Source: JBNJEA01 sp051745395 (GTDB taxonomy: Bacteria; Desulfobacterota; Desulfobacteria; Desulfobacterales; Desulfosalsimonadaceae). Taken from it: 21,741 nucleotides of DNA. The DNA lies in the NCBI GenBank assembly GCA_051745395.1, contig JBNJEA010000048.1, positions 1-21,741 of the forward strand, written 5' to 3'. How positions within the stretch are numbered: the stretch's first letter is position 1; every line of letters begins with the position of its first letter. The notes beneath the pieces were generated by a model. The model saw only the letters and a program-made list of their open reading frames with translations, ran no database searches and was not told where the DNA came from. Shown here piece by piece: positions 1 through 7,246 of this stretch. The position numbers were made by a program, and so were the translations under genes.

Positions 1-1245
1 GCTCAGATAGCCTTTCAATTCAGGCAACCTGGAAAGCAACTGCAGTTGTTGTCTCGCCGGCAGGGTTTCAAATTCCTGGGCCGCCATTTCTATCATGAAT
101 TTGCGGTAACCGGCAAAGATTTCATCGGCCCCCTCGCCCGTTAACACCGCTTTGACCCTTCGGCCGGCCAGTTGACAGACCTGATCGGTGGGAACGATGG
201 TGCCCAGGGAAATCGGTTCTTCAAGGGCGCGCACGATGGCCGGCAACTGGTTTAAATGATCCCGGCTGCAGACAGCCGATTCCAAGCGGGAACCGGCAAA
301 CCGGTCCGGCCGGGCGGCCAAAAATTGTTTGACCTGGGGCAATTCATCGTATTTGGCTTCCCGGAAAGCAATGGTGAAAAGACGAAGCATGGGATGCAAA
401 GAGGCCGCCGCCGAGGATACGGCAGATGAATCGATGCCGCCGCTGATAAAACTGCCGAGTTCCACATCGGATCTAAGCCGGATACTGACCGCATCCGAAA
501 ACAGTTCATCAAAACGGGCGGCCGCATCTTGGATCGACATTTCCGGCTGCACCCGATCGAGATGATAATCCCAGTACCGGTGGATTTCATAGGAGTGGCT
601 CTTTAAGTCATAGAGCAAAAAGGCGCCGGGCGGCACCCGGCAGATGCCCTTAAAAAGCGTATCCCCGCCGGGGACGTAGCGGTAGGTAAAATAAGTAGCC
701 AAGCGTTTTTGATTGATTTCCCGGTTGCGGGCCACGGCGGCAAAAAGTGGCTTGATTTCGGAAGAAAAGGCAAATCCGTCCTCGGCAACCGTGTAATAAA
801 GCGGCTTGATCCCGAATCTGTCGCGGAAAAGCAAAATCCGCTGGCGCACCGGATCGTAAATGGCACCGGCATACATCCCGTTTAAATCATCGAGAAAGTC
901 CATGCCCTTTTTTCGGTACAGATGAAGAGCCACTTCGATATCGCCCCGGGAGACAAACGGTTCTGTTGCGACCTGCCGGCGAAGTTCAAGGTAATTGTAA
1001 ATCTGTCCGTTGCAGGCAATGGCGGTATTATCTGCGGTGCTTACAATCGGTTGCATGCCGGTGACCAAGTCGAGTATGGCCAGCCGCACCAGACCCATGC
1101 CCATTTTCCCCCAGGCGCCGGAGCGCACCATCTGTTCCTGGCCGTCGGGGCCCCTGTGCCGTTGCTTCCGTCCCATCCGCATCAACCGGGCGCTGATTTC
1201 GTCTTCCGGCAAAGACGCCGAAACAATTCCGTATATACCGCACAT
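1..1245 (-). CDS. asnB: Asparagine synthetase (glutamine-hydrolysing), C-terminal part beyond window
   Basis: This enzyme makes asparagine, or amidates a related acid, using glutamine and ATP in the cytoplasm. The frame is open for 415 codons and leaves the window at its left edge, so roughly the last third is missing. The start is fixed by the MCGIYG N-terminus: Cys2 is the glutaminase nucleophile, and an in-frame stop lies a few codons upstream. Visible motifs are HRGPDG (30-35), RLAILD (54-59), the glutamine pocket NGQIYNY (79-85) with Asp102, FRDRFGIKPLYY, the PP-loop SGGIDSS of the synthetase domain, and LTGEGADEIFAGY. The residue normally Glu in NGEIYN is Gln81 here. No good Shine-Dalgarno sequence is seen. 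The gene is divergent from the CULT gene. The family is certain; the exact substrate (free aspartate or a surface polymer/peptide) is not. Confidence 0.93.
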   Translation of the reverse strand, partial: MCGIYGIVSASLPEDEISARLMRMGRKQRHRGPDGQEQMVRSGAWGKMGMGLVRLAILDLVTGMQPIVSTADNTAIACNGQIYNYLELRRQVATEPFVSRGDIEVALHLYRKKGMDFLDDLNGMYAGAIYDPVRQRILLFRDRFGIKPLYYTVAEDGFAFSSEIKPLFAAVARNREINQKRLATYFTYRYVPGGDTLFKGICRVPPGAFLLYDLKSHSYEIHRYWDYHLDRVQPEMSIQDAAARFDELFSDAVSIRLRSDVELGSFISGGIDSSAVSSAAASLHPMLRLFTIAFREAKYDELPQVKQFLAARPDRFAGSRLESAVCSRDHLNQLPAIVRALEEPISLGTIVPTDQVCQLAGRRVKAVLTGEGADEIFAGYRKFMIEMAAQEFETLPARQQLQLLSRLPELKGYLS

Positions 1246-1400
1246 TACAGTTGCGCTTTTAAAACATGGCCTTCAAGCCGATTTGCAAATCAACCTGCCG
1301 CCGTTTGCCCGGGGCAGCAAGCCGCCTTTTATAAAACCGATACCTTATCCGGTTATTACCAGATGCTTGATGGGTAAAACGATAAGGCATGGGGACGCTT

Positions 1401-1429
1401 TTGACAATGGAAATCCAAACCTGTATATT
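1401..1429 (+). promoter_or_regulatory. Sigma70-type promoter for the CULT-domain gene
   Basis: A perfect -35 TTGACA at 1401-1406 is followed after 17 bp by TATATT at 1424-1429 (5 of 6 consensus bases). Transcription would start near 1436, about 27 nt before the CULT start codon. The purine run ending in GGGGGGAAA at 1447-1456 would serve as the ribosome-binding site. This is the best promoter match I found in the left half. Confidence 0.7.
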
Positions 1430-1462
1430 ATACGAAAATTATTGAGTGGGGGGAAATGACCG

Positions 1463-1912
1463 ATGCAGGCCAATTGTTTTTTGCGTGTATTATCGCCGTT
1501 ATGCTTTAAAACGCCGCCCAATGGCGAGCCGGAATTCGATGACGGCCAAGCCGCTACAATCGAGTCGGCGGAGGAAAAAGAGGTCTCAAATGAAGCCCCC
1601 TCTTTGATTTGCCGGCAATGCGGCTTTCCCATAACCATTGCCTCCGAGCGGATTGCGGTCGATGGCGCCCATTATCACACCTTTGCCAATCCCCATGGCA
1701 TTGTGTTTGAAATCGGCTGTTTTCAAAATGCCAGGGGCTGCAGTACGACAGGCGCCCCCACCGACGAATTTTCATGGTTTAGCGGATATTTCTGGCAGAT
1801 CGCACTCTGCGGCTCATGCCTGATTCATATGGGATGGCGGTTTTGTGCCCCGGACCGGCCGGATTTTTTCGGTCTGATTCTGGATCGTCTTGTTGACACA
1901 GATCGTACATAG
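1463..1912 (+). CDS. Cereblon-like CULT-domain protein
   Basis: This 149-residue protein consists of a 48-residue low-complexity, acidic N-terminal tail and one CULT domain (about 49-128), the thalidomide-binding beta-tent fold of eukaryotic cereblon. Zinc ligands are Cys50 and Cys53 (CRQC) and Cys116 and Cys119 (CGSC). The three ligand-cage tryptophans are Trp105, Trp111 and Trp125. Their spacing of 6 and 14 residues equals human cereblon Trp380/386/400, and Cys116 lies 5 residues after Trp111, as Cys391 follows Trp386. The segments EFSWFSGYFW and HMGWRF match cereblon HSWFPGYAW and HIGWKF closely. No Lon-like domain, signal peptide or DDB1-binding region is present. Bacterial single-domain CULT proteins are known, but their physiological role is not. 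The domain assignment is strong; ligand and partner are unknown. Confidence 0.93.
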   Translation: MQANCFLRVLSPLCFKTPPNGEPEFDDGQAATIESAEEKEVSNEAPSLICRQCGFPITIASERIAVDGAHYHTFANPHGIVFEIGCFQNARGCSTTGAPTDEFSWFSGYFWQIALCGSCLIHMGWRFCAPDRPDFFGLILDRLVDTDRT

Positions 1913-1980
1913 CAGCTACCATGCAAAAACAGCTTTTTCCGCTTTTTCTTTCCCTCCCCTTCCATTTTCTCACATTTTTT

Positions 1981-2009
1981 TTGACATTTGCACAACAATG
2001 AGATAGTCT
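1981..2009 (+). promoter_or_regulatory. Possible sigma70 promoter for the secreted orphan gene
   Basis: TTGACA at 1981-1986 is followed after 17 bp by TAGTCT (2004-2009), a weak -10. GATAGT at 2002-2007 with a 15-bp spacer is an alternative. It sits after a T-rich stretch and about 60 nt before the next start codon. The perfect -35 is the main support. Confidence 0.4.
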
Positions 2010-2066
2010 GAGTTTACGGCAAAGGTTGATCCGAATTGCCTTTGAGGGTAAAGATTTAAGGGGGCC

Positions 2067-2723
2067 ATGAAAAGAAAAGCGCCATATTTTGCTGTGTGCC
2101 TGATTTCGTTTTGGTTATTTGCCGCATTGCTGGTTTACAGCAAACCGGTCACCGCCGAAATGACCATGCTGTCCAAAATCCAGAGCGGCATCTTTCACGT
2201 ATCGCCTGCCCCTTTTACCTCGGAAACCGATAAGACCGATCGCTATATTGATGATGAACAGGCGGAGTTTTTTATTGCCGCCGCAAGGGCCGAACCCTAC
2301 CTGCCGGCCGATGGCAACTACCCGTTTTCGGTTGTGGATCACAATATTCTGGATTCGGATCTGGTCATTGATCTTGACCCCGAAAGTATTGTATTGCCGG
2401 AAACCGATACCCTCTACCTGAGCCGGCACAACATTTCCAAATGGGATTATACCGACCGCGAAAAGCCCGATTTCGAGATGAAACCAAATATTCATGCACC
2501 GGAGCCGTTTACCAATCAGGAGGTGGAGGGTGTGGCCTGGGAATCCGACGAAGTGGGCCTTGACCAGAACGAAATTTTTACCAAGTACGGATTCATGAGT
2601 GGTGCCGAATCCACGACCAGCGGCGGTGTTTCCGCATATCACAGCCCGCCGCCCCTTCTCCCGACCCTACTCGAAGAAAACGGCTCGAAAACAAATCACA
2701 ACGACGCAGACAACTCCCCGTAG
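2067..2723 (+). CDS. Secreted acidic protein of unknown function
   Basis: I do not recognise this 218-residue protein. A clear signal peptide covers residues 1-30: a basic start (MKRK), a hydrophobic core, and a probable cut after PVTA. It should therefore be exported to the periplasm or beyond. The mature part is rich in Asp, Glu and Pro, has no transmembrane segment and no lipobox, and ends in a proline- and asparagine-rich disordered tail. The start has a strong GGGGG ribosome site just upstream at 2060-2064. Its reading frame and the matching secretion signal make it a likely real gene. It lies alone between the CULT gene and the EF-G gene with its own probable promoter. Confidence 0.75.
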   Translation: MKRKAPYFAVCLISFWLFAALLVYSKPVTAEMTMLSKIQSGIFHVSPAPFTSETDKTDRYIDDEQAEFFIAAARAEPYLPADGNYPFSVVDHNILDSDLVIDLDPESIVLPETDTLYLSRHNISKWDYTDREKPDFEMKPNIHAPEPFTNQEVEGVAWESDEVGLDQNEIFTKYGFMSGAESTTSGGVSAYHSPPPLLPTLLEENGSKTNHNDADNSP

Positions 2724-2898
2724 CCCTTTTAGTTTTCCGCTCATACTTTTCCCCGTCCGGAAAACGGATTCAGCGGGTTTCATACCGCACAGCCGTGGCT
2801 CGTCCCAATTCATTGTGTTTCATTTTACACCATTGAATCGCATGATTACTGTACCAGTATAAATCACCGATCAAAGCAGCGCCCCATTTAATTTTATA

Positions 2899-2928
2899 TT
2901 GACAATCCCCATTTCCTTCCGGTATTAA
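2899..2928 (+). promoter_or_regulatory. Probable promoter for the EF-G gene
   Basis: TTGACA (2899-2904), an 18-bp spacer and TATTAA (2923-2928) precede the EF-G start by about 70 nt. The rest of the 276-bp gap after the orphan gene holds only imperfect short inverted repeats, such as TTTTCCG at 2733-2739 with CGGAAAA at 2758-2764. No T-tract follows them, so no terminator is called. Confidence 0.5.
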
Positions 2929-2999
2929 TGTAGGATTTTTATCTCAACACAATTGACGTAATCATTTCGAAACAATTTTATTAGAAAAAAGGGAACCAT

Positions 3000-5090
3000 A
3001 TGGCTTTTGATAACATTCAAAACGTCCGTAACATAGGGATCAGTGCCCATATCGATTCCGGCAAGACCACGCTGACGGAACGGATTTTGTACCTGACCAA
3101 GCGGATTCACCGCATTCATGAAGTACGGGGAAAAGACGGCGTGGGCGCGACAATGGACTCCATGGCCCTGGAAAAGGAACGGGGGATTACCATTGCATCG
3201 GCTGCCACGTACTGTACGTGGAAAAATCATGAAATCAACATCATCGATACCCCCGGCCACGTGGACTTTACTATAGAGGTGGAACGGGCCCTCCGGGTAT
3301 TGGACGGTGGTGTGCTGGTCCTTTGCGCCGTCGGCGGTGTCCAGTCCCAGTCCATTACGGTGGATCAGCAAATGAAACGCTACGATGTGCCCTGTATCGC
3401 ATTTATCAACAAGTGCGACAGAAGCGGGGCCAACCCGGACCGGGTCGTTGCTCAATTAAGACAACGGCTCAATCACAACGCCGTGACCCTGCAGATACCC
3501 ATCGGCCTTGAAGCCGAACACCAGGGGGTAGTGGATCTGATCACCATGAAGGCCCACTACTTTGAAGGCGAATTCGGACAGGACATCCGCGAGGATGAAA
3601 TCCCCGATTCTTTGCTCGCCGCCGCGCAGGAAAAGCGGGAGGAGTTGCTCGATGCCGCCGCCATGTTTTCCGACGCCCTTACCGAGGCTGTTCTAGATGA
3701 ACAGGACGTGGACGAAACCCTGCTTCGCGACGCTGTCCGCCAGGGGGTTTTACAGCGGAAACTCACCCCGGTACTACTCGGTTCCGCTTACAAAAACAAG
3801 GGGGTGCAGCTGCTGCTCAACGGGGTATGCCATTATTTGCCCTCCCCCCTTGATGTGGAAAACCTCGCGCTTGACATCGACAACGAGGAGGCCCGCGTAC
3901 CCCTTGTATCCGACATCAAAGCCCCGCTGGTGGCCCTGGCGTTTAAACTCGAAGATACCGCCTATGGCCAGTTGACCTACCTCCGGGTTTACCAGGGACA
4001 ATTGAACAAGGGCGATTCCGTCTATAATATCCGAAACGGCAAAAAAGTAAAAATCGGGCGGATTGTTCGAATGCATGCCGATAAAATGGAGGACGTGGAA
4101 ACGATTCCCTCGGGTTTTATCGGGGCGCTGTTTGGTATCGAATGTGCCTCGGGCGACACGTTCGTCTCCCAGGGCAGCCGGCTGTCGATGTCTTCCATGC
4201 ACGTTCCCGAACCGGTGATTTCGCTGGCGGTAAAGCCCAAGGACTACAAATCGGAAACCAACATGTCCAAGGCGTTAAACCGGTTTACCAAAGAAGACCC
4301 CACCTTTACCACGGGCTATAACAAAGAAACCGGCGAGACCCTGATTTCCGGCATGGGAGAATTGCATCTGGATGTTTACCTGGAAAGAATGCGCCGGGAA
4401 TACAGCGTCGAACTCATGACCGGCGAACCCCAGGTGGCCTACCGGGAGACCATTACGAAAACCGGGCCGTTTGATTTTACGCATAAAAAGCAAACCGGGG
4501 GTGCCGGGCAATTCGGCCGGGTCATCGGTCACCTCGAACCGTCCTCCGACGAGGAGTTTGAGTTTGAAAGCCGGGTGACGGGCGGCAATATTCCCACTCA
4601 CTTTATTCCGGCCTGCGAAAAAGGATTCAAGGAATGTCTGGCCAAGGGGCCATGGATGAAATACCCGGTTACCGGCATCAAGGTGGTGCTCACCGACGGC
4701 AGTGCCCATTCGGTCGACTCCTCGGAAATGGCCTTTCAGGCCGCGGCCCGGGGCGCCTTTCAGGAAGCCTACCCCAAGGCCGGGCCCATCCTGCTTGAAC
4801 CGGTTATGAAGGTCGTGGTGGAAACGCCGGACGAATACCAGGGCAACGTCATGGGATCTTTGAACCAGCGGCGGGGCATCATCGTCGGCGCCCATGACGA
4901 AGGCGCCGCATCGGTCATTGAAGCCCAGGTCCCCCTGGCGGAAATGTTTGGCTACTCCACGGTGTTGCGCTCGCTGACCCAGGGCAAGGCCCAGTTCACC
5001 ATGGAGTTTTTCAGTTACAAGGAAGTGCCCAAATCCGTCGTGGAAGAAATTGCAAAACGAAACAGCAAATCCGTAAAAACCGGTACATAA
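3000..5090 (+). CDS. fusA: Translation elongation factor G, mitochondrial-like (spdEFG1) type
   Basis: This 696-residue GTPase is of normal EF-G length; it moves tRNA and mRNA through the ribosome. GTPase motifs are AHIDSGKT (16-23), RGITI (61-65), DTPGH (83-87), NKCD (137-140) and SAYKNKG. Domains II to V follow, including the conserved GMGELHLDV of domain III. The AHIDSGKTTL P-loop and the IHEVRGKDGVGATMDSM stretch are those of mitochondrial EFG1 and of the spirochaete/planctomycete/deltaproteobacterial EF-G1 group. Ordinary FusA has AHIDAGKTTT. Consistent with this, it stands alone and not in a str operon beside rpsL, rpsG or tuf. It may be a second EF-G specialised for translocation or recycling. 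The symbol fusA is used for the family only. GGGA lies just before the start. The ATPase gene follows after 57 bp, probably in the same transcript. Confidence 0.95.
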   Translation: MAFDNIQNVRNIGISAHIDSGKTTLTERILYLTKRIHRIHEVRGKDGVGATMDSMALEKERGITIASAATYCTWKNHEINIIDTPGHVDFTIEVERALRVLDGGVLVLCAVGGVQSQSITVDQQMKRYDVPCIAFINKCDRSGANPDRVVAQLRQRLNHNAVTLQIPIGLEAEHQGVVDLITMKAHYFEGEFGQDIREDEIPDSLLAAAQEKREELLDAAAMFSDALTEAVLDEQDVDETLLRDAVRQGVLQRKLTPVLLGSAYKNKGVQLLLNGVCHYLPSPLDVENLALDIDNEEARVPLVSDIKAPLVALAFKLEDTAYGQLTYLRVYQGQLNKGDSVYNIRNGKKVKIGRIVRMHADKMEDVETIPSGFIGALFGIECASGDTFVSQGSRLSMSSMHVPEPVISLAVKPKDYKSETNMSKALNRFTKEDPTFTTGYNKETGETLISGMGELHLDVYLERMRREYSVELMTGEPQVAYRETITKTGPFDFTHKKQTGGAGQFGRVIGHLEPSSDEEFEFESRVTGGNIPTHFIPACEKGFKECLAKGPWMKYPVTGIKVVLTDGSAHSVDSSEMAFQAAARGAFQEAYPKAGPILLEPVMKVVVETPDEYQGNVMGSLNQRRGIIVGAHDEGAASVIEAQVPLAEMFGYSTVLRSLTQGKAQFTMEFFSYKEVPKSVVEEIAKRNSKSVKTGT

Positions 5091-5147
5091 GTTGTTGCCC
5101 ACAACCCGATCCTACTATATACACCCACAAGTCATGGAGTCGACTCA

Positions 5148-5855
5148 ATGTTAAAAAATACGCTGATTTTGCGAAATCCGCTGAAACTCATCGGCCATGA
5201 AACCGTCGAAAGCATAGAAACCGGCAGTTTTGCGGCCATACTGGCCCGGGCGGGCGTGGGCAAAACCGCCCTTCTCGTCCAAATTGCCATCAGCGCCATG
5301 CTCAAGGAGAAAAACGTTTTACACATCAGCACGGAAGATCCCGTTGACAAGGTCAATCTCTGGTACCAGGAGGTATTCCAGCGGCTGACCCAGGAATACG
5401 ATGCCGTTCAGGTGGAGAAATTAAAGGATCAATTGATGCAGCATCGCTTCATCATGACGTTTGAAACCGAGTCCTTCAGCATCGCCAAACTGCAAAAACG
5501 GGTTGACGAGTTGATTTCACAAAACATTTTCCGGCCCACCCAGATTGTCGTCGAGGGATTTTCCTTTTCCGATGTTACCGATGCCCAGTTATCGGAACTC
5601 AAGCGCTTTGCCCAAACCCATGATCTGATTTTCTGGTTTTCCGTCCGGACCCACCGGGAAGAATCGGTGGATGAAAACGGCATCCCGCATTCCTTTACCC
5701 GACTGTCTCATCTGTTTGACCCCATTATCCGGCTCCACCCGGACAAGGACCGGATCTATCTCAAGGAAATCAAGAAAAACGGCGACATTAAGCCAGACGA
5801 ACATGCATTGTTCTTAGATCCTTCTACGATGTTGATCAATGAGCAATCCGGTTAA
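5148..5855 (+). CDS. RecA/KaiC-like P-loop ATPase of unknown function
   Basis: This 235-residue cytoplasmic protein is a single P-loop NTPase domain. Walker A is ARAGVGKT (33-40). The strand and glutamate in HISTEDP (59-65) match the catalytic-Glu strand of RadA/KaiC-type ATPases. The strand IVVEGF (133-138) is in the Walker B position but carries Glu instead of Asp. There is no partner domain, signal or membrane segment. The start has GGAG 8 nt upstream. It follows the EF-G gene by 57 bp and is closed by a hairpin terminator, suggesting a two-gene unit. Its job is unknown. A role tied to translation is only a guess from position. Confidence 0.8.
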   Translation: MLKNTLILRNPLKLIGHETVESIETGSFAAILARAGVGKTALLVQIAISAMLKEKNVLHISTEDPVDKVNLWYQEVFQRLTQEYDAVQVEKLKDQLMQHRFIMTFETESFSIAKLQKRVDELISQNIFRPTQIVVEGFSFSDVTDAQLSELKRFAQTHDLIFWFSVRTHREESVDENGIPHSFTRLSHLFDPIIRLHPDKDRIYLKEIKKNGDIKPDEHALFLDPSTMLINEQSG

Positions 5856-5904
5856 ACCACGCAACTTTCACTGCTGATCAAAATCATTCAACAACCGCAA
5901 GGCA

Positions 5905-5952
5905 GCCGCAAGGCGACGGATAAAATGCATCCATCGCCTTGCGGCTTTTTTT
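5905..5952 (+). terminator. Rho-independent terminator after the EF-G/ATPase unit
   Basis: A 17-bp stem (5905-5921 with 5929-5945) with one C-A mismatch and a 7-nt loop is followed by seven T at 5946-5952. The stem base is GCCGCAAGGCG paired with CGCCTTGCGGC. Confidence 0.9.
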
Positions 5953-6138
5953 ATTGGAATAAAATCAACTCGTTTATTCTAATGCGCTTTCGTCGGCATA
6001 TATTTTTCTCCGTTTCATTTGTGGTTATTGGTTGCAATATCTAAAAATTATGATAGAAAATAGATGTAATCAATGTAAACAGCGTTTCAAAACCGCAACC
6101 GGCGTATCGATTTCGCATGATGGATCCGTGCGTATTCT

Positions 6139-6144
6139 AAGGAG
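6139..6144 (+). promoter_or_regulatory. Ribosome-binding site that decides the start at 6151
   Basis: AAGGAG at 6139-6144 directly touches an ATG at 6145, which is too close to be used. It lies 6 nt before the in-frame ATG at 6151, which is therefore the likely start. Confidence 0.7.
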
Positions 6145-6150
6145 ATGTTT

Positions 6151-7143
6151 ATGAGGATAAGACCGGCATTTTATTTCCTGCTTCCCGCCATGGCCGCATT
6201 GATCTTCTTATCGGCCTCCAGCGGGTTTTGTCAATCCGGCAACCGTCCGACGTGTGCAGTGTTAAAATTCCTCCCGGACGAAGCATCCACCGAGCAATAC
6301 GAAAGCCGCTACATTACCAATCGGTATGCACAGTTTCTATCCGAACTGGATACCTATGAGGTTCTGCCGCTTTCCGAAATCGATCAGGCCTTATCCGAAA
6401 CCGATCAAGCCGAGCCGGCCAAGCGATGTACGGAAAAATCCTGTGCCATAAAAATTGGCAAAACCCTGGAAGCCGATTACGTTATATACGGCGTTATCGG
6501 CCATATCGGCAAGCTTTATTCCCTCGATACCGCCATGGTGGATGTAGACAAGGGTAAAATTGTCAACACCGCCGTCACCGATATCGAGGGCAAGCGGGAC
6601 CAGTTCGCCAACGAAGCACCGCCCCAAAACATCAAGTTCCTGCTGGGTTTAAACCAGGCACCCTCTGTAGAGCAAACGTCGCAACCGGAACAAGCCGCCT
6701 CGCCGCAACCGAGACCGGCGGCGGATGCAAAGCCGGTAAAGGAAAAAAACCTTCAGATCGGCCCGCGCCTGGGACTGGGCTACAGTGATGACGGAATCGA
6801 AGTGGGCATTGGAGTGGAGACCCGTTATAACAATTTGTCCTTGAAAATTCTGGGCAATGATATCGGCTTTGCCGGTTCGCTGTCCTACTACATCCACGTC
6901 TATGGCAACTCCCCCTATGCCTCTATCATCGCCGGCTACTATGACGATGATCCCCATGGCATCGATGAGATCGGCAGGGTCTATGGAGCCTTGTTCGGCT
7001 ATCGCATCAATTTTCTCGAAAACATGGATGCCTGCCTCGGCCTCGGCGCGGCCTACTTTAACTGGGACCAGACTGAGGCTCCGATGAAAGACGATACGGA
7101 AATCGCTCCCATTGGGGAACTGACCTTGGGGTACATGTTTTAA
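6151..7143 (+). CDS. Exported TolB/CsgG-like protein with a probable outer-membrane barrel domain
   Basis: The protein has 330 residues. A signal peptide (about 1-26, basic then hydrophobic, ending near GFCQ) is followed by a domain of about 130 residues. This resembles the TolB-like/CsgG-like fold of exported proteins: CAVLKFLPDEAS, RYAQFLSELDTYEVLPLSEID, and YVIYGVIGHIGKLYSLDTAMVDVDKGKIV. A Gln/Pro/Ala linker (about 165-195) leads to a C-terminal part of alternating Gly, aromatic and charged residues. That part ends in a terminal Phe (LTLGYMF), the usual signature of an outer-membrane beta-barrel inserted by the Bam machinery. A start 6 nt earlier would add two residues but lacks ribosome-site spacing. 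A bidirectional terminator follows. The exact role is unknown; an envelope sensor or assembly role is plausible. Confidence 0.75.
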   Translation: MRIRPAFYFLLPAMAALIFLSASSGFCQSGNRPTCAVLKFLPDEASTEQYESRYITNRYAQFLSELDTYEVLPLSEIDQALSETDQAEPAKRCTEKSCAIKIGKTLEADYVIYGVIGHIGKLYSLDTAMVDVDKGKIVNTAVTDIEGKRDQFANEAPPQNIKFLLGLNQAPSVEQTSQPEQAASPQPRPAADAKPVKEKNLQIGPRLGLGYSDDGIEVGIGVETRYNNLSLKILGNDIGFAGSLSYYIHVYGNSPYASIIAGYYDDDPHGIDEIGRVYGALFGYRINFLENMDACLGLGAAYFNWDQTEAPMKDDTEIAPIGELTLGYMF

Positions 7144-7180
7144 GTCCTGCCAAACAGCGATTTAAAGCCGCCTTCAATTT

Positions 7181-7220
7181 AAAAGCCCCGGCATCGTGCG
7201 CGCACGATGCCGGGGCTTTT
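7181..7220. terminator. Perfect 40-bp palindrome, bidirectional terminator
   Basis: Each 20-base arm (7181-7200 and 7201-7220) is the exact reverse complement of the other. The core is GCCCCGGCATCG, with AAAA on the left end and TTTT on the right, so a U-run forms on either strand. It sits between two convergent genes and can end both transcripts. Confidence 0.92.
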
Positions 7221-7246
7221 TATAGGCGCCGGTTCAACTTTTCTGC

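Noticed and set aside
922..1459. Two overlapping plus-strand frames of about 150 codons
   Set aside because: They lie opposite the asparagine synthetase frame, which carries clear catalytic motifs.
2599..2862. An 87-codon plus-strand frame as a frameshifted tail of the secreted orphan
   Set aside because: The orphan ends normally in its own frame; the other frame has no ribosome site and no protein-like features.
4275..5102. A 275-codon open frame on the minus strand
   Set aside because: It is wholly antisense to the EF-G gene and has biased composition (Gly, His, Phe) typical of a reverse frame.
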